Below, piece after piece: positions 37,829 to 47,202 of a stretch of 64,000 bases of DNA. The translations under genes were made by a program, and so were the position numbers. Position 1 is the first letter of the stretch; each line of letters begins with the position of its first letter. This DNA is from Roseibium suaedae (lineage in GTDB: Bacteria > Pseudomonadota > Alphaproteobacteria > Rhizobiales > Stappiaceae). The DNA is taken from contig NZ_FRBW01000003.1 in NCBI RefSeq assembly GCF_900142725.1, positions 586,985-650,984 of the forward strand. The letters are read 5' to 3'. Under the pieces are notes generated by a model. The model did not search any database, was not told the DNA's origin, and worked only from the letters and a program-made list of their open reading frames with translations.

Positions 37829-38313
37829 GCGCTTTCCTCCGGCGGCCAGGTTTCCGTGTCGTGGTCGGGATGCTGGTAGGTCTTGAGGTTCGCCAGGAAC
37901 TCCAGTGCGACAGCATCCTCATCCGTGCGGCTGCCGGGAAGCTGGGTCAGCGTGTCGACACAGGCAAGCTTGCCTTCCAGACCATATTGCACGGTCAGGG
38001 TGAGCCTTTCGGGATGATCGAAGGCCCCGACAGCCAGCGCCATGCCATCCGGTGCCTCATAGGTCAGCGGGGTGCCGCAATCCCGGCAGAAGCCGCGCTG
38101 AACGTGGCTTGAAGACCGGAACAGCGCCCGCTCGCCCCGGGTCCAGGTGAGTGTCGCTTTGCGTACGGAAGTCAGGGGCGCGAACAGATTGCCGAAGGCC
38201 TTCTGGCACATGCGGCAATGACAGACCGACGCCTCATCCAGCGTACCCTCGACCCTGAACCGCACCGCCCCGCACTGACACCCACCCGTATGCACGTTCT
38301 GCTGATCACTCAT
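37825..38313 (-). CDS. GFA-family zinc-binding protein, copy 1
   Basis: The 162-residue paralogue has the same zinc scaffold: GGCQCGAVRFR, CHCRMCQKAFG and GFCRDCGTPLTY. Its C-terminus [17 protein letters not shown] mirrors copy 2. The central part has diverged, suggesting different ligands. It is the first gene of GFA-GFA-pip, and its stop overlaps the GTG of copy 2. There is a 72-base gap to cysS upstream on the same strand, so a longer transcript cannot be excluded. Confidence 0.88.
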
Positions 38314-38385
38314 GCCCAGGTCCTCCCCACTAGATGGCCGCCGCGTCCCTTCAACCTCAGAAAAATGAGCGCGGCGGAGGGCATT

Positions 38386-39789
38386 TTAGCGTTTCACTTC
38401 CCAGGTGGTGACGCGCTTGCCGGTGGTCTTGTCCTTTGAATCCATGAGCTGAATTCCTTCAGAGACAAGTTCATCGCGGATGCGGTCGGCTTCCGCCCAG
38501 TTCTTGGCTTCAAAAAACGCGAGACGTTCTGCGATACGGGCGTCGATGGAGGCAACATCAAGATCACCGGTATCGACGATCACTGGTGCCACACCCAGAA
38601 GGGCAGCGGTCGCGCAATAGACCGCCAGCTTGCCCTCATCGCGCGCGGCCTCGCCAGCCAGCGCGTGGAGCGCCTGAATGGCGGCAGGCGTATTGAGGTC
38701 GTCGCCCAGTGCGGCCAGAACCTCGGCGGATGGCTCCGCATCGGACGCCTCGACTGCGGGCCACTTCGCCAGAAGCCGCTCAGCCTCCTCCAGCCGCTTG
38801 ACCGAGAAGTCGATCGGCTCGCGGTAGTGGGTCATCAGCATGGCAAGGCGCAGGATCTCTCCCGGCCATTTGCGGCCGCCGAAATTCACCGTTGCCAGCA
38901 GATCGTGGATGGTGACGAAGTTGCCCTCGGACTTGGACATCTTCCGGCCTTCCACCTGGACGAAGCCGTTGTGGAGCCAGACGTTGGCCATCTTGTCCGT
39001 GCCATGGGCGCAGCAGGACTGGGCGATCTCGTTCTCATGGTGCGGGAAGATCAGGTCCAGCCCGCCGCCGTGAATGTCGAAGACCTTGCCCAGGTGATGC
39101 TCGGACATGACCGAGCACTCGATGTGCCAGCCCGGACGGCCACGGCCCCAGGGGCTGTCCCAGCCCGGCTCTTCTGCCGACGACAGCTTCCACAGAACGA
39201 AGTCGCCCGGGTTCTTCTTATGGGCATCCACGGCGATACGCGCGCCAGCCTTCTGGTCGTCGAGATTGCGCTTGGAGAGCCCACCATATCCCGGCATGGA
39301 GGCCGTGTCGAACAGGACTTCTCCTTGCGTTTCATAGGCATGGCCGCGCGAGATGAGAGTTTGAATCATCGCGATCATGCCGCCGATATGCTGGGTTGCA
39401 CGCGGCTCGAAGCCCGGCTCCAGGCAGCCCAGCGCCTTCACGTCGGCGTGGAACTGGTTGGCGGTCTTTTCCGTCACCTTGGCGATGGCATCGTTCAGCG
39501 GCAGATCGGGATAATCGCGAAGGGCGCGCGCGTTGATCTTGTCATCCACGTCCGTGATGTTGCGCACGTAGGTGACATGGCTTTCGCCATAGAGATGGCG
39601 CAGCAGACGGTAGAGAACGTCGAAGACGATCACCGGGCGGGCATTGCCGATATGGGCGAAGTCATAGACCGTCGGGCCGCAGACATACATGCGCACATTG
39701 TCCGCATCGATCGGGATGAAATCATCCTTCGAACGGGTCAGCGTATTGGTGAGCTTCAGCCCCTTGCTGTCGGGCGTTGTTGCGCTCAT
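38386..39789 (-). CDS. cysS: Cysteinyl-tRNA synthetase
   Basis: The 467-residue class I synthetase charges tRNA-Cys. The N-terminal [19 protein letters not shown] contains the zinc-binding Cys and the HIGN form of [13 protein letters not shown] and [14 protein letters not shown] supply the other zinc ligands, and KMSKSEGNF near residue 285 is the KMSKS loop. Length is normal for the family. The C-terminal DALR-like helical region ends in [14 protein letters not shown]. The gene is essential and unremarkable. Confidence 0.97.
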   Translation of the reverse strand: MSATTPDSKGLKLTNTLTRSKDDFIPIDADNVRMYVCGPTVYDFAHIGNARPVIVFDVLYRLLRHLYGESHVTYVRNITDVDDKINARALRDYPDLPLNDAIAKVTEKTANQFHADVKALGCLEPGFEPRATQHIGGMIAMIQTLISRGHAYETQGEVLFDTASMPGYGGLSKRNLDDQKAGARIAVDAHKKNPGDFVLWKLSSAEEPGWDSPWGRGRPGWHIECSVMSEHHLGKVFDIHGGGLDLIFPHHENEIAQSCCAHGTDKMANVWLHNGFVQVEGRKMSKSEGNFVTIHDLLATVNFGGRKWPGEILRLAMLMTHYREPIDFSVKRLEEAERLLAKWPAVEASDAEPSAEVLAALGDDLNTPAAIQALHALAGEAARDEGKLAVYCATAALLGVAPVIVDTGDLDVASIDARIAERLAFFEAKNWAEADRIRDELVSEGIQLMDSKDKTTGKRVTTWEVKR

Positions 39790-40109
39790 GTCAAACGGTC
39801 TCCTGGCCTGCTGGCCGGGACGGTCCGTCTATCGTGCGATGTGCAAAGAGGGATCGGCCACAGCCAGCGATGTCGCTAGCTGCAAATAATGGTGATCGAA
39901 ATGATGTTCCGTGTGGCCGTCATCATGGGGATGTTATTGACCGGTTTCGCAGCCCCGGTCAAGCCTTCTGCCGCCTGGAAGCGTTCGCGGAAAGATGCAG
40001 GGCCCCGGCGCTGGACAGCATCCGGGACTAGGGTACCCTAGCGATATTTTTCAGGACGGATTCGGAAGCGGCGCGATTGCGACGGGGTCTTCCGGATGGG
40101 AGGGTTTTT
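39790..40109. other. Intergenic region between cysS and the L,D-transpeptidase
   Basis: This 320-base gap between divergent genes contains a possible 46-residue ORF at 39901-40041. Otherwise I see only promoter-sized sequence and no repeats. Confidence 0.5.
39901..40041 (+). CDS. Possible small exported peptide, 46 residues
   Basis: The ORF begins MMFRVAVIMGMLLTGFAAPV, resembling a short signal peptide, and continues with a basic, Trp-containing tail (KPSAAWKRSRKD, PRRWTASG). No strong ribosome binding site is visible (GGTGATCG only). It lies 68 bases before the transpeptidase start and could be chance. Confidence 0.2.
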   Translation: MMFRVAVIMGMLLTGFAAPVKPSAAWKRSRKDAGPRRWTASGTRVP

Positions 40110-41876
40110 ATGTTTTTCGTTCGAACTTGCAGAGATGGCCGCAAAACTGCAGCAAGCTGGACAACAGCTGCCCTGTTGCTGGCAGGCGCAAGCCTGCTTG
40201 CTGCTCCCTTAGGGGTGGATGCGCTGGCGCAAGGGGCCCTTCCTGTCAGCAAGCCACAGGCTGCCGCCCGGACCGCACCCTCAACCTCTGCCGCGGCAAG
40301 TCCCGCACCGGCGAATGCGCTCCCCGCGGCACAGCCTGCCGCACCCGCCTTTGATCCGGCAACCCTGCCGCCCTTGAGCGCAGCCGTCTATTCCGCGCTT
40401 CAGGCGCGCACCGTTCCCGAGAAAATCGCCCTCGCCTATCAGGCACGGCAGTACAAGCCCCTCTGGCTGGATGACGACGGGGTGTTTGAAACCGCCCATC
40501 TTGCCATCAATGCCTTCGCCTCCGCCAATGACCATGCGCTGAACCCGGAGAACTATGACCCGATCGGCCTTGCCGCCCGTGTCGAAAGCGCTGCAACGGA
40601 AGCGGACAAGGCGCAGCTCGACGTGGACCTGTCGCTGCAGTTCGTCCGCTATGCGACCCATCTGTCTTCCGGCCGGGTTCAACCCAACGAGGTCAACAAG
40701 GCGCTGAACATCTTCCCCCATGTGCCTGACCCTCTGGCGCTTTTGCAGGAAGTTGGCAACAGGGGAAGCTTCGCCGATGTTCTGGACAATCTGGCGCCGA
40801 TCTCGCCCAGCTATGCCCGGCTGAAGCTGCGCCTTGCCCAATACCGGGAAAAGGCAGCCAATGGCGGTTTCACGGTCGTCCCCGATGGCGAAGTGCTGAA
40901 ACCGGGCATGACGGACGTCCGCGTGCCGGTTCTCGCCCAGCGCATGGAGCAGGAAGACTATCTGGAGCCGGGCGCTCACAGCGGCGAGATCTATGACGGC
41001 ACGCTGGTTCAGGCGGTCAAGGACTTCCAGTCCTATCACGGCCTCTCCGTCGATGCAGTGATCGGCAAGGAAACCCTAGCTCAGATCAATGTTCCGATCC
41101 GTCAGCGGCTGATCCAGATGGAACTCAACATGGAGCGCCGCCGCTGGATGCCGGACGATCTGGGCGACACTTACATCTTCGTCAATCTGGCGGACCAGAA
41201 CCTGAAGGTGGTCAAGCAGGGCCACACGATGCATACGGCCCGTGTTGTGGTGGGCAAGCCGTTTCATGCGACACCGGTCTTCTCCCACAACATGACCTAT
41301 GTGGAGATCAACCCCTACTGGACCGTCCCGTCCTCGATCGCCACGAACGAGTATCTGCCGAAACTGCGCAAGGACCCGACGGCGCTTAGCGCCCAGAACA
41401 TCCGCATCTTCAAGGGCGATACGGAAGTGGCGCCGACACAGGTCGCCTGGAACAGCTATTCGGCGGGCAACTTCCCTTTCCGGCTGCGCCAGGACCCGGG
41501 CAAGAGCAATGCGCTTGGCCGGATCAAGTTCATGTTCCCGAACAAGTTCAACATCTACATCCACGACACGCCGTCGAAATCGCTGTTCAGCCAGTCGGAG
41601 CGGTTCTTCTCCCACGGCTGCATCCGCGTCTCCGATCCCTTTGGACTGGCGGAAGTGCTGCTGGGAGACCAGGGCTACAGCCTGCCTCAGCTTGATGCCC
41701 TGAGGGACAGCGGCGAGCGCAAGGTGATCACGCTCAAGACGCCCATTCCCGTTCATCTGACCTATCTGACGGCCTGGATGAACAAGGACGGCTCGACCCA
41801 TTTCCGCAAGGACATCTATGGCCGTGACGAAACACTGCTGAAGGCCCTGGCCAAGGCCATGACGGACAATCTCTAG
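40110..41876 (+). CDS. L,D-transpeptidase (YcbB-like) with peptidoglycan-binding domain
   Basis: The protein of about 588 residues is an exported peptidoglycan cross-linking enzyme. It has a long N-terminal signal segment (TTAALLLAGASLLAAPLGVD), a proline/alanine-rich stretch, a YcbB-type scaffold, a PG_binding_1 module (GTLVQAVKDFQSYHGLSVDA, near 305-325) and a YkuD catalytic domain with SHGCIRVSDP, in which the Cys is the nucleophile. I used the ATG at 40110, where the signal starts; the frame is open to 40077. L,D-transpeptidases make 3-3 cross-links or attach proteins. Confidence 0.9.
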   Translation: MFFVRTCRDGRKTAASWTTAALLLAGASLLAAPLGVDALAQGALPVSKPQAAARTAPSTSAAASPAPANALPAAQPAAPAFDPATLPPLSAAVYSALQARTVPEKIALAYQARQYKPLWLDDDGVFETAHLAINAFASANDHALNPENYDPIGLAARVESAATEADKAQLDVDLSLQFVRYATHLSSGRVQPNEVNKALNIFPHVPDPLALLQEVGNRGSFADVLDNLAPISPSYARLKLRLAQYREKAANGGFTVVPDGEVLKPGMTDVRVPVLAQRMEQEDYLEPGAHSGEIYDGTLVQAVKDFQSYHGLSVDAVIGKETLAQINVPIRQRLIQMELNMERRRWMPDDLGDTYIFVNLADQNLKVVKQGHTMHTARVVVGKPFHATPVFSHNMTYVEINPYWTVPSSIATNEYLPKLRKDPTALSAQNIRIFKGDTEVAPTQVAWNSYSAGNFPFRLRQDPGKSNALGRIKFMFPNKFNIYIHDTPSKSLFSQSERFFSHGCIRVSDPFGLAEVLLGDQGYSLPQLDALRDSGERKVITLKTPIPVHLTYLTAWMNKDGSTHFRKDIYGRDETLLKALAKAMTDNL

Positions 41877-41915
41877 CAAGGGGTGCGGTCAAGGCGGAAA
41901 AACGTGAGTTTCCGG

Positions 41916-41948
41916 GCGTTCAGATCCGTTTAACGCATCTGAACGCCA
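41916..41948. repeat. 11-bp perfect inverted repeat after the L,D-transpeptidase gene
   Basis: GGCGTTCAGAT and ATCTGAACGCC are separated by 11 bases, 40 bases past the stop codon. No T-run follows, so it is either a non-canonical terminator or a binding site for the next gene's promoter. Confidence 0.5.
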
Positions 41949-42049
41949 GCTGAATGCGCCCCTCAGACTGGGTTCAAGGCCGGTTTGGCATTCTCTCCTC
42001 ATCAGCCCGGGACAACAGTGATCCCCGGGCAAGCTGGGGAGCTACCAAA

Positions 42050-42238
42050 ATGTTCAACCGTCTTATCGCCCTCGCCTTTCTCGCCCTCGTACTCGGCGGC
42101 CCGGTTGCCGGTATCATGAGCCTCGTTACCTTCCCGAAGGCTCATGCAGCCTCCAGCCAGAACAAGGCAATTTGCCTGGCTGCTGGTGTCAGCTGTGGTC
42201 AGGGCTATGTTCTGCTTCCGGCGATGGGCCGTTTCTGA
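42050..42238 (+). CDS. Small secreted protein of unknown function
   Basis: The 62-residue ORF has a clear signal peptide (FNRLIALAFLALVLGGPVAG, then HAASS) and a short mature part with two cysteines (KAICLAAGVSCGQGYVLLPA) that could form a disulfide. GGGGAG lies eight bases upstream of the ATG. The mature region, about 28 residues, has no family I can name. It is just before a BigR-like regulator, with 68 bases between. Confidence 0.5.
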   Translation: MFNRLIALAFLALVLGGPVAGIMSLVTFPKAHAASSQNKAICLAAGVSCGQGYVLLPAMGRF

Positions 42239-42306
42239 TAGCGGAAAGTAACCGTCAAAAAGACTGTAACTTGCTGTTGCCGCATTTCTTTGTCATTGTC
42301 CGCCAC

Positions 42307-42651
42307 ATGAACCACGAAGCTCTTGAAGACAAGGCAGAAGATGCCGCCCGTTTCCTGAAGATGCTGGCATCAGGCCCGCGCCTTCTGCTGATGTGCCAGA
42401 TGTTCGACCGCGAGTGCAGTGTTGGAGAACTGGCAGAGAAGACCGGGATGCGCATGCCGACTGTCTCACAGCAGCTTTCTCTTCTGCGCAACGAAGGCCT
42501 TGTTGAAACGCGCCGCGAAGGCACGACGATCTACTACCGTCTTGTCAGCAATGCCGCGCAGGAAATCATGGCTGTTCTCTACAAGCACTTCTGCGCCACC
42601 GAAGCCAATCCGGACCTTGCATCCGCGCTTCTGGAACCCGCCGGCGAGTAG
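42307..42651 (+). CDS. ArsR-family regulator of BigR/SqrR type
   Basis: The 114-residue winged-helix repressor shows the motif LLLMCQMFDRECSVGELAEK. Cys30 and Cys96 are spaced 66 residues apart, the same spacing as the reactive pair in BigR (42/108) and SqrR (41/107), which sense persulfides. Cys37 is extra. No sulfide oxidation gene is adjacent, so the target is unknown. I used the ATG at 42307; longer frames include an unlikely N-terminus. The sensing role is inferred from residue spacing alone. Confidence 0.8.
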   Translation: MNHEALEDKAEDAARFLKMLASGPRLLLMCQMFDRECSVGELAEKTGMRMPTVSQQLSLLRNEGLVETRREGTTIYYRLVSNAAQEIMAVLYKHFCATEANPDLASALLEPAGE

Positions 42652-42680
42652 AGCTCTCGGTCTGGTCAAGCGCCCACAGC

Positions 42681-42722
42681 CCATGTTTTGAGACAGCGCT
42701 ACCGCGCTTCCTCAGCATGAGG
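42681..42722 (+). repeat. Intergenic repeat family B, copy 4
   Basis: CATGTTTTGAGACAGCGCTA then CCGCGCTTCCTCAGCATGAGG. It faces copy 5 with 35 bases between, after the BigR-like gene. Confidence 0.65.
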
Positions 42723-42757
42723 ACCGATTGTGGTATCATCGGCGCTCAATACACCCA

Positions 42758-42802
42758 CTCCCTCATGCTGAGGAGCAGCACCGCTGCGTCTCGAAGCATG
42801 GG
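42758..42802 (-). repeat. Intergenic repeat family B, copy 5
   Basis: TCCCTCATGCTGAGGAGCAG then CACCGCTGCGTCTCGAAGCATGG is the reverse-oriented copy, pairing with copy 4 as at 33582/33702. Confidence 0.65.
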
Positions 42803-42853
42803 CAACACACTCCGCCGCCTTCACGGCTGAGCCAGACTTGAGCGCGCCCCGGA

Positions 42854-43387
42854 TCAGTCCTTCAGATAGTCACCGCATTTGACGGGAGCCTGATCCCCCC
42901 AGGGCATGATCGGCACGGTCGAGGTGGAGTTCTTCGGGCTGCCTTCCACCAGCTTGTCCGAATAGACCAGATAAACCAGCACATTGCGCTTGGCATCACA
43001 GCCGCGGACGATCTGCATCTTCTTGAAAAACAGCGAGCGGCGCTGACGGAACATTTCCTCGCCCTGCTCGAACTTGGACCTGATCGTCACCGGACCAACC
43101 TGCCGGCAGGACAGGGACACGTCGGACACTTCCTCGGCCACGCCGATCCAGCCGGAGATGCCGCCCTTCTCGGGAACGGTGAAGTGGCAGGACACGCCCT
43201 CCACCACCGGGTCATCGATGGCGTAGGTTGCCAGCTTGTGATCCGGTGTCAGGAACTTCCAGACCGTCGACTTCTTGAAGATGAGGTCAGGCTCTTCTGC
43301 GGCGGATGCCGCAAGAGGGGCAAGGACAACAGCTGCCGTCAGGGCAGCAGCGGTGAGCTTGCGGAACGAGTGAGCCATCTGGAACAT
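42854..43387 (-). CDS. creA: CreA-family periplasmic protein
   Basis: The 177-residue protein has a signal peptide (KLTAAALTAAVVLAPLAASA) and then the CreA domain. Typical motifs are PVVEGVSCHFTVPEKGGISG, SLSCRQVGPV and RQRRSLFFKKMQIVRGCDAK. Four cysteines in the mature part can form disulfides in the periplasm. Function is unknown although the family is broadly conserved. Either the ATG at 43387 or the one three codons later at 43378 may be used. A terminator for the neighbouring minus-strand gene lies upstream, so creA has its own promoter. Confidence 0.9.
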   Translation of the reverse strand: MFQMAHSFRKLTAAALTAAVVLAPLAASAAEEPDLIFKKSTVWKFLTPDHKLATYAIDDPVVEGVSCHFTVPEKGGISGWIGVAEEVSDVSLSCRQVGPVTIRSKFEQGEEMFRQRRSLFFKKMQIVRGCDAKRNVLVYLVYSDKLVEGSPKNSTSTVPIMPWGDQAPVKCGDYLKD

Positions 43388-43409
43388 GAATCCTGCCTTT
43401 CAAACAAAA

Positions 43410-43440
43410 CGGACAGGAGACCATGTGGGTCACCTGTCCG
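43410..43440 (-). terminator. Rho-independent terminator after the MBL-fold gene
   Basis: On the minus strand, CGGACAGG pairs with CCTGTCCG and is followed by TTTTGTTT. It lies 50 bases past the stop of the gene at 43490 and separates it from creA. Confidence 0.7.
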
Positions 43441-43489
43441 TGATTGTCCATAGGCAGAACTGCTTGGCCCGCCCGAAAGCGGTTTCCGG

Positions 43490-44752
43490 TCAGGCCCCGG
43501 CAGAAGACCCTTCGCTCTTGCGCGGATCCTCTTCGGACTGAGCATTGCTTTCAGCCTCTTCCGAAGCCTCCACCGCATCTGCCGCCGCTTCCCCGCCTTC
43601 AACCTCTGCTTCAGCCTCGACCTCCAGATTGGGTGCCGTCTCCGCTTCAAGCTCTGCCGCTGCGGTGACTTCCTCTTCGGTCAGCTCAAGATCATCGTCT
43701 TCCGAAACTGCACCAAGGGCCTCTTCCAGCAGCAGCTCGTCGATCTGGATGGCGGCAATGGCCTGAGCCTCGTCATCATCCGCCAGAGGCAGCTCACCTG
43801 CAGCATCGCCAAGGGCATCCCAGAGGTCCCGGTCGCGCTCGGACGTCCAGAGCTGCGGCATGTCCAGCCCCTGCGCCTCATCATAGGCCCGGGCCACATT
43901 GAACGGCATGCAATGATCGTAGATCGCGTAATCCCCATAGATGGGATCCATGGCGGCACGGACGGCCAGATAGGTGCCCTTCAACCCCTTGCCGGCATGG
44001 ACAGCTTCGGCTGCCGTATCGCGCAGGGTCTCGATGAACCGGCGGCAGTCGTTGACCGCTTCCGATACCCGCTCTTCGCCGATCAGGGCACCGCCGCGCC
44101 CGGGCATCACGGCCTTGGGACGGAAGGCGGCAATTCTGTCCAGGGCGCGGGGCCAGTCGGACAGATGGGCATCCCCGCAATAGCAAGCCGCCTTGCTGCA
44201 CACGAGATCGCCGGTGAACATCACCATGGCATCGGGCACCCAGACGACCGCGTCGCCCATGGTGTGGCCCCGGCCAAGATGCATCAACCGCACTTCCTTG
44301 TTGCCCAGATCGATGGACATGGAAGAGGCGAAGGAAAGGCTCGGACGGGTAAGGCCCGGAATGGAGGCCGCGTCCTTGAAGAGGCGCGGGAACCTGTCGC
44401 GCTGAACGCGCCAGTCCGCTTCACCCCGTTCCTCGATCAGACGGCGGGTCAGATCGGACGCGATGATGTCGCTTGCGCCATAGGCACTCGCCCCAAGCGA
44501 GCGCACCGCATGATAATGGGTCAGCACGACATGCTTGATCGGCTTGTCCGTGACCTTGCGGATTTCCTCGATGACGCGGTTCGCCATGACAGGGGTCGGC
44601 TGGGCATCGACAACGAGGACAAAGTCCTTGCCGATCACCACGCCGGTGTTGGGATCACCCTCTGCAGTGAAGGCATAGCACCCCCGGCCGATTTCCCGGA
44701 AGGAGGTCCGTTTTTCCTCTGTGTCGGAAACGGATGCAAAATGCTTGTTCAT
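43490..44752 (-). CDS. Metallo-beta-lactamase-fold protein with altered metal site and acidic tail
   Basis: The 420-residue protein has an MBL fold in residues 20-250. His79 and His81 of the usual HxHxDH are present (THYHAVRSLG), but the following Asp and His are Val83 and Arg84. The third Zn1 ligand, in RGHTMGD, and the bridging Asp in FTGD remain. The last canonical His is replaced in MPGRGGAL, so one metal site seems lost. Residues about 330-420 form an acidic, Glu/Ala-rich disordered tail. A MarR regulator lies divergently upstream. The substrate is unknown. Confidence 0.8.
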   Translation of the reverse strand: MNKHFASVSDTEEKRTSFREIGRGCYAFTAEGDPNTGVVIGKDFVLVVDAQPTPVMANRVIEEIRKVTDKPIKHVVLTHYHAVRSLGASAYGASDIIASDLTRRLIEERGEADWRVQRDRFPRLFKDAASIPGLTRPSLSFASSMSIDLGNKEVRLMHLGRGHTMGDAVVWVPDAMVMFTGDLVCSKAACYCGDAHLSDWPRALDRIAAFRPKAVMPGRGGALIGEERVSEAVNDCRRFIETLRDTAAEAVHAGKGLKGTYLAVRAAMDPIYGDYAIYDHCMPFNVARAYDEAQGLDMPQLWTSERDRDLWDALGDAAGELPLADDDEAQAIAAIQIDELLLEEALGAVSEDDDLELTEEEVTAAAELEAETAPNLEVEAEAEVEGGEAAADAVEASEEAESNAQSEEDPRKSEGSSAGA

Positions 44753-45146
44753 GAGCGCCTCTCACGATCGAGGACGGAGGGCTTCTGCACGGTCCGTCTT
44801 CTAAGCGGGCCGATAATCTCAGCCTCTGTTCACAAATGCCCTGCATCCACCTTCGGGTTTCGCCACCTGGGCACCGTCAAGACATCAGGCTGTCAGGTTC
44901 CAGGGTCGATTCGCAAATATTGCAGGACTTCAGCCAAGTCCGATTGTTGCTTATCAACAGAAATCGTGACTTTCGGCGGGATTTCGCGGTTGTCTATCTG
45001 TCACTTCTGCAAATAGAGGCCGAATTCAACATTCCAGACCATATGCAATCATGTTTCCTCATTGTCATCTGATCGAGGGCTTCTCGAAGCGCATCTAAGA
45101 CCGTAGTCTTTACTTCATCATTGGATCTGCAAGCACAGACAGGGTC
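44753..45146. other. Intergenic region between divergent MBL and MarR genes
   Basis: The 394-base gap is AT-rich. It contains GCAA-ATA-TTGC (44913-44923), a weak palindrome of the kind MarR proteins bind. It must carry both promoters. No ORF is convincing. Confidence 0.45.
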
Positions 45147-45668
45147 ATGACTGACCAGAAAAGTGGCATGGACAAGGCAATGGCAGAAGACACCAGACCT
45201 GAAAACCGGGAGACTGCTCCCCTGCTGGCGCTGGAAAGCTTTCTCCCCTACCGCCTGAACCTTGTGTCGGAGACGGTAAGCCAGGCTTTTGCCAGTCTCT
45301 ATGAGACCCAATTCGGCATCGCGCGGCCCGAGTGGCGGGTCATCGCGCTTCTGGGCCAGTATGGCCAACTGACCGCCAAGACCATTGGCGAGCGCAGCGC
45401 CATGCACAAGACCAAGGTCAGCCGGGCAGTTGCCTCGCTGGAAAAGCGCAAGCTTGTGGTCAGGACCCCCAACCCGGATGACATGCGCGAGAGTTTCGTG
45501 GAACTGGCACATGAGGGCCAGGCCATCTATGAGGCCATCGTTCCCCAGGCCCTTGCCTTCACCAAGGCCCTGCACGAGAGCCTCAGCGCGGCTCAACGTG
45601 ACGTGCTGGATGACATGCTGGAACGGATCATGGAACGGGTGAAGACGCTGCGTCAGCAAGGGCTCTGA
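45147..45668 (+). CDS. MarR-family transcriptional regulator
   Basis: The 173-residue protein is a winged-helix MarR regulator. It has an N-terminal extension, the helix EWRVIALLGQYGQLTAKTIG, the recognition region HKTKVSRAVASLEKRKLVVR and wing TPNPDDMRESFVELAHEG. MarR proteins usually respond to small aromatic or oxidant ligands and repress divergent genes, so the MBL-fold gene is the prime candidate target. The start is an ATG at 45147. Confidence 0.9.
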   Translation: MTDQKSGMDKAMAEDTRPENRETAPLLALESFLPYRLNLVSETVSQAFASLYETQFGIARPEWRVIALLGQYGQLTAKTIGERSAMHKTKVSRAVASLEKRKLVVRTPNPDDMRESFVELAHEGQAIYEAIVPQALAFTKALHESLSAAQRDVLDDMLERIMERVKTLRQQGL

Positions 45669-45780
45669 ACGCTGGGTCTGCATATTAACTGCGTTTCGTA
45701 GCTTTTATTGCTATTTTTAATCATCCTGCCATTTATGAGGCTCGACAGACACCTAACCACATCTGGTGGACAGGATTTTC

Positions 45781-47202
45781 ATGAGCGACAGGCACTCCAG
45801 ATCGGACCGGCGTAAAGGCATGCGCCTGGTCCTGGCCATGCTGGCCGTATGCGCAGGCAGCGCTACGGCCCTGGCTGCGCCTGACTGCTCGGGCCTGAAA
45901 GCGGAGCTCAGCCGTCTTGAAGGGGCATCCGGCTCCGGCGGCAAATGGGAAACCGCCCGTCAACAGCAGCAACGCTCCCTGACCGCAGCAGAACGGGACG
46001 CCGGATATTTCCAGTGCGGCACACCTGCCGCCTCGCCGAAATGCGGGCCGCTGGTCAAGACCATCTCCAAGATGCAGGCGAACCTGCGCGCCATCGACCG
46101 CCAGATCAAGAAGTCCGGCGGCAGCACACGCGACACCCGCAGGATCCAGAAGATCCGCGCCACTCTGGCCTCGAGCGAATGCCGTGCCCAGACCCGCGAA
46201 GCCAGCCAGCCCTCCTCCGGGAACAAGGGCCTTTTCGCCATGACCCGGAGCGGCTCGTCCGGCAGCAGCGTCTCGGTTGACGGCAAGACCACCTACCGTA
46301 CGCTTCCCAGCGGGCTCGTCGTCTCTGTCCCGCGCTCCGGGCTTGCCCCGCAGACAGGCGCCCAAGGCACCCAGCTCACCGCGGTTGATGGCAGAAACTC
46401 CGTGCGCCGGAGCGGCGGTGATGATGGCCGGGGCGAAAACATGTCGCGCCGGGTTGCCATTCCGTCGGGCGGCACGTTCCGGACCCTGTGCGTGCGCACC
46501 TGCGACGGCTTCTTCTTCCCGATCAGCTTCTCGACCGGCAAGGACCAGTTCGCAAATGATGCGGCCCGCTGTGGCGAAATCTGTCCGGCAGCCGATACCG
46601 AGCTTTTCGTACACCGCAATCCGGGCGGTTTGCAGGATGAAATGATTTCCCTGGCTGGCGTTCCCTATGCGGATCTGACCAATGCCTATCGCTACCGGAC
46701 CCAGATCGTCGAGAGTTGCAGCTGCCGGGGCGCAGCTCAGGCCGAGGCCAAGGGCTCACCGCTGAAAACCATCGCAGGTCAGGCAACGGCCGATGCAGGC
46801 AGCTTGTCGGTCAGCCATCTGCGTCTCGATCCGCCTTCGCCGAACCGGTTTGCCCCCGAGCCCAGCACGCCGATCACACCGGATCAGGTTCCCGCAGGCT
46901 CCGACCCGGACACCCGCTTGAACCTTGCGCTGGGGTTCAGTCCGGTCAACATCAAACTGACCCTTGCGCCGCAAGACGCAAATGCCCCCGTCACGACGGG
47001 ATCCCTGCCCGTCCTCGGCCGCCACAAGGCAGAAGCTCCGGTGGAGCCCCCTGCCGCGCATGAGACGGCAGCAGCAACAGCAGCAGCAGACGCGGCAGGT
47101 TCTGATCAAGTTCAGGAACAGGCAGACGAAAAGGCTCCGGCAGCATCCGTGCCGCCGGCTGCCGTCAGGGTAGTCGGGCCTGAATATTTTGTCGCCCAAT
47201 AA
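45781..47202 (+). CDS. DUF2865 domain-containing exported protein
   Basis: The 473-residue protein has a signal peptide ([20 protein letters not shown]) and a DUF2865 core with conserved Cys motifs: [20 protein letters not shown] near residues 230-250 and [15 protein letters not shown]. These make likely disulfides in the periplasm. The C-terminal 130 residues are Pro/Ala-rich, ending in [10 protein letters not shown] and a short basic tail. I used the ATG at 45781 with AGGA six bases upstream; a GTG at 45766 is possible. Its 3' end overlaps convergent gltX by 38 bases. Confidence 0.85.
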   Translation: MSDRHSRSDRRKGMRLVLAMLAVCAGSATALAAPDCSGLKAELSRLEGASGSGGKWETARQQQQRSLTAAERDAGYFQCGTPAASPKCGPLVKTISKMQANLRAIDRQIKKSGGSTRDTRRIQKIRATLASSECRAQTREASQPSSGNKGLFAMTRSGSSGSSVSVDGKTTYRTLPSGLVVSVPRSGLAPQTGAQGTQLTAVDGRNSVRRSGGDDGRGENMSRRVAIPSGGTFRTLCVRTCDGFFFPISFSTGKDQFANDAARCGEICPAADTELFVHRNPGGLQDEMISLAGVPYADLTNAYRYRTQIVESCSCRGAAQAEAKGSPLKTIAGQATADAGSLSVSHLRLDPPSPNRFAPEPSTPITPDQVPAGSDPDTRLNLALGFSPVNIKLTLAPQDANAPVTTGSLPVLGRHKAEAPVEPPAAHETAAATAAADAAGSDQVQEQADEKAPAASVPPAAVRVVGPEYFVAQ

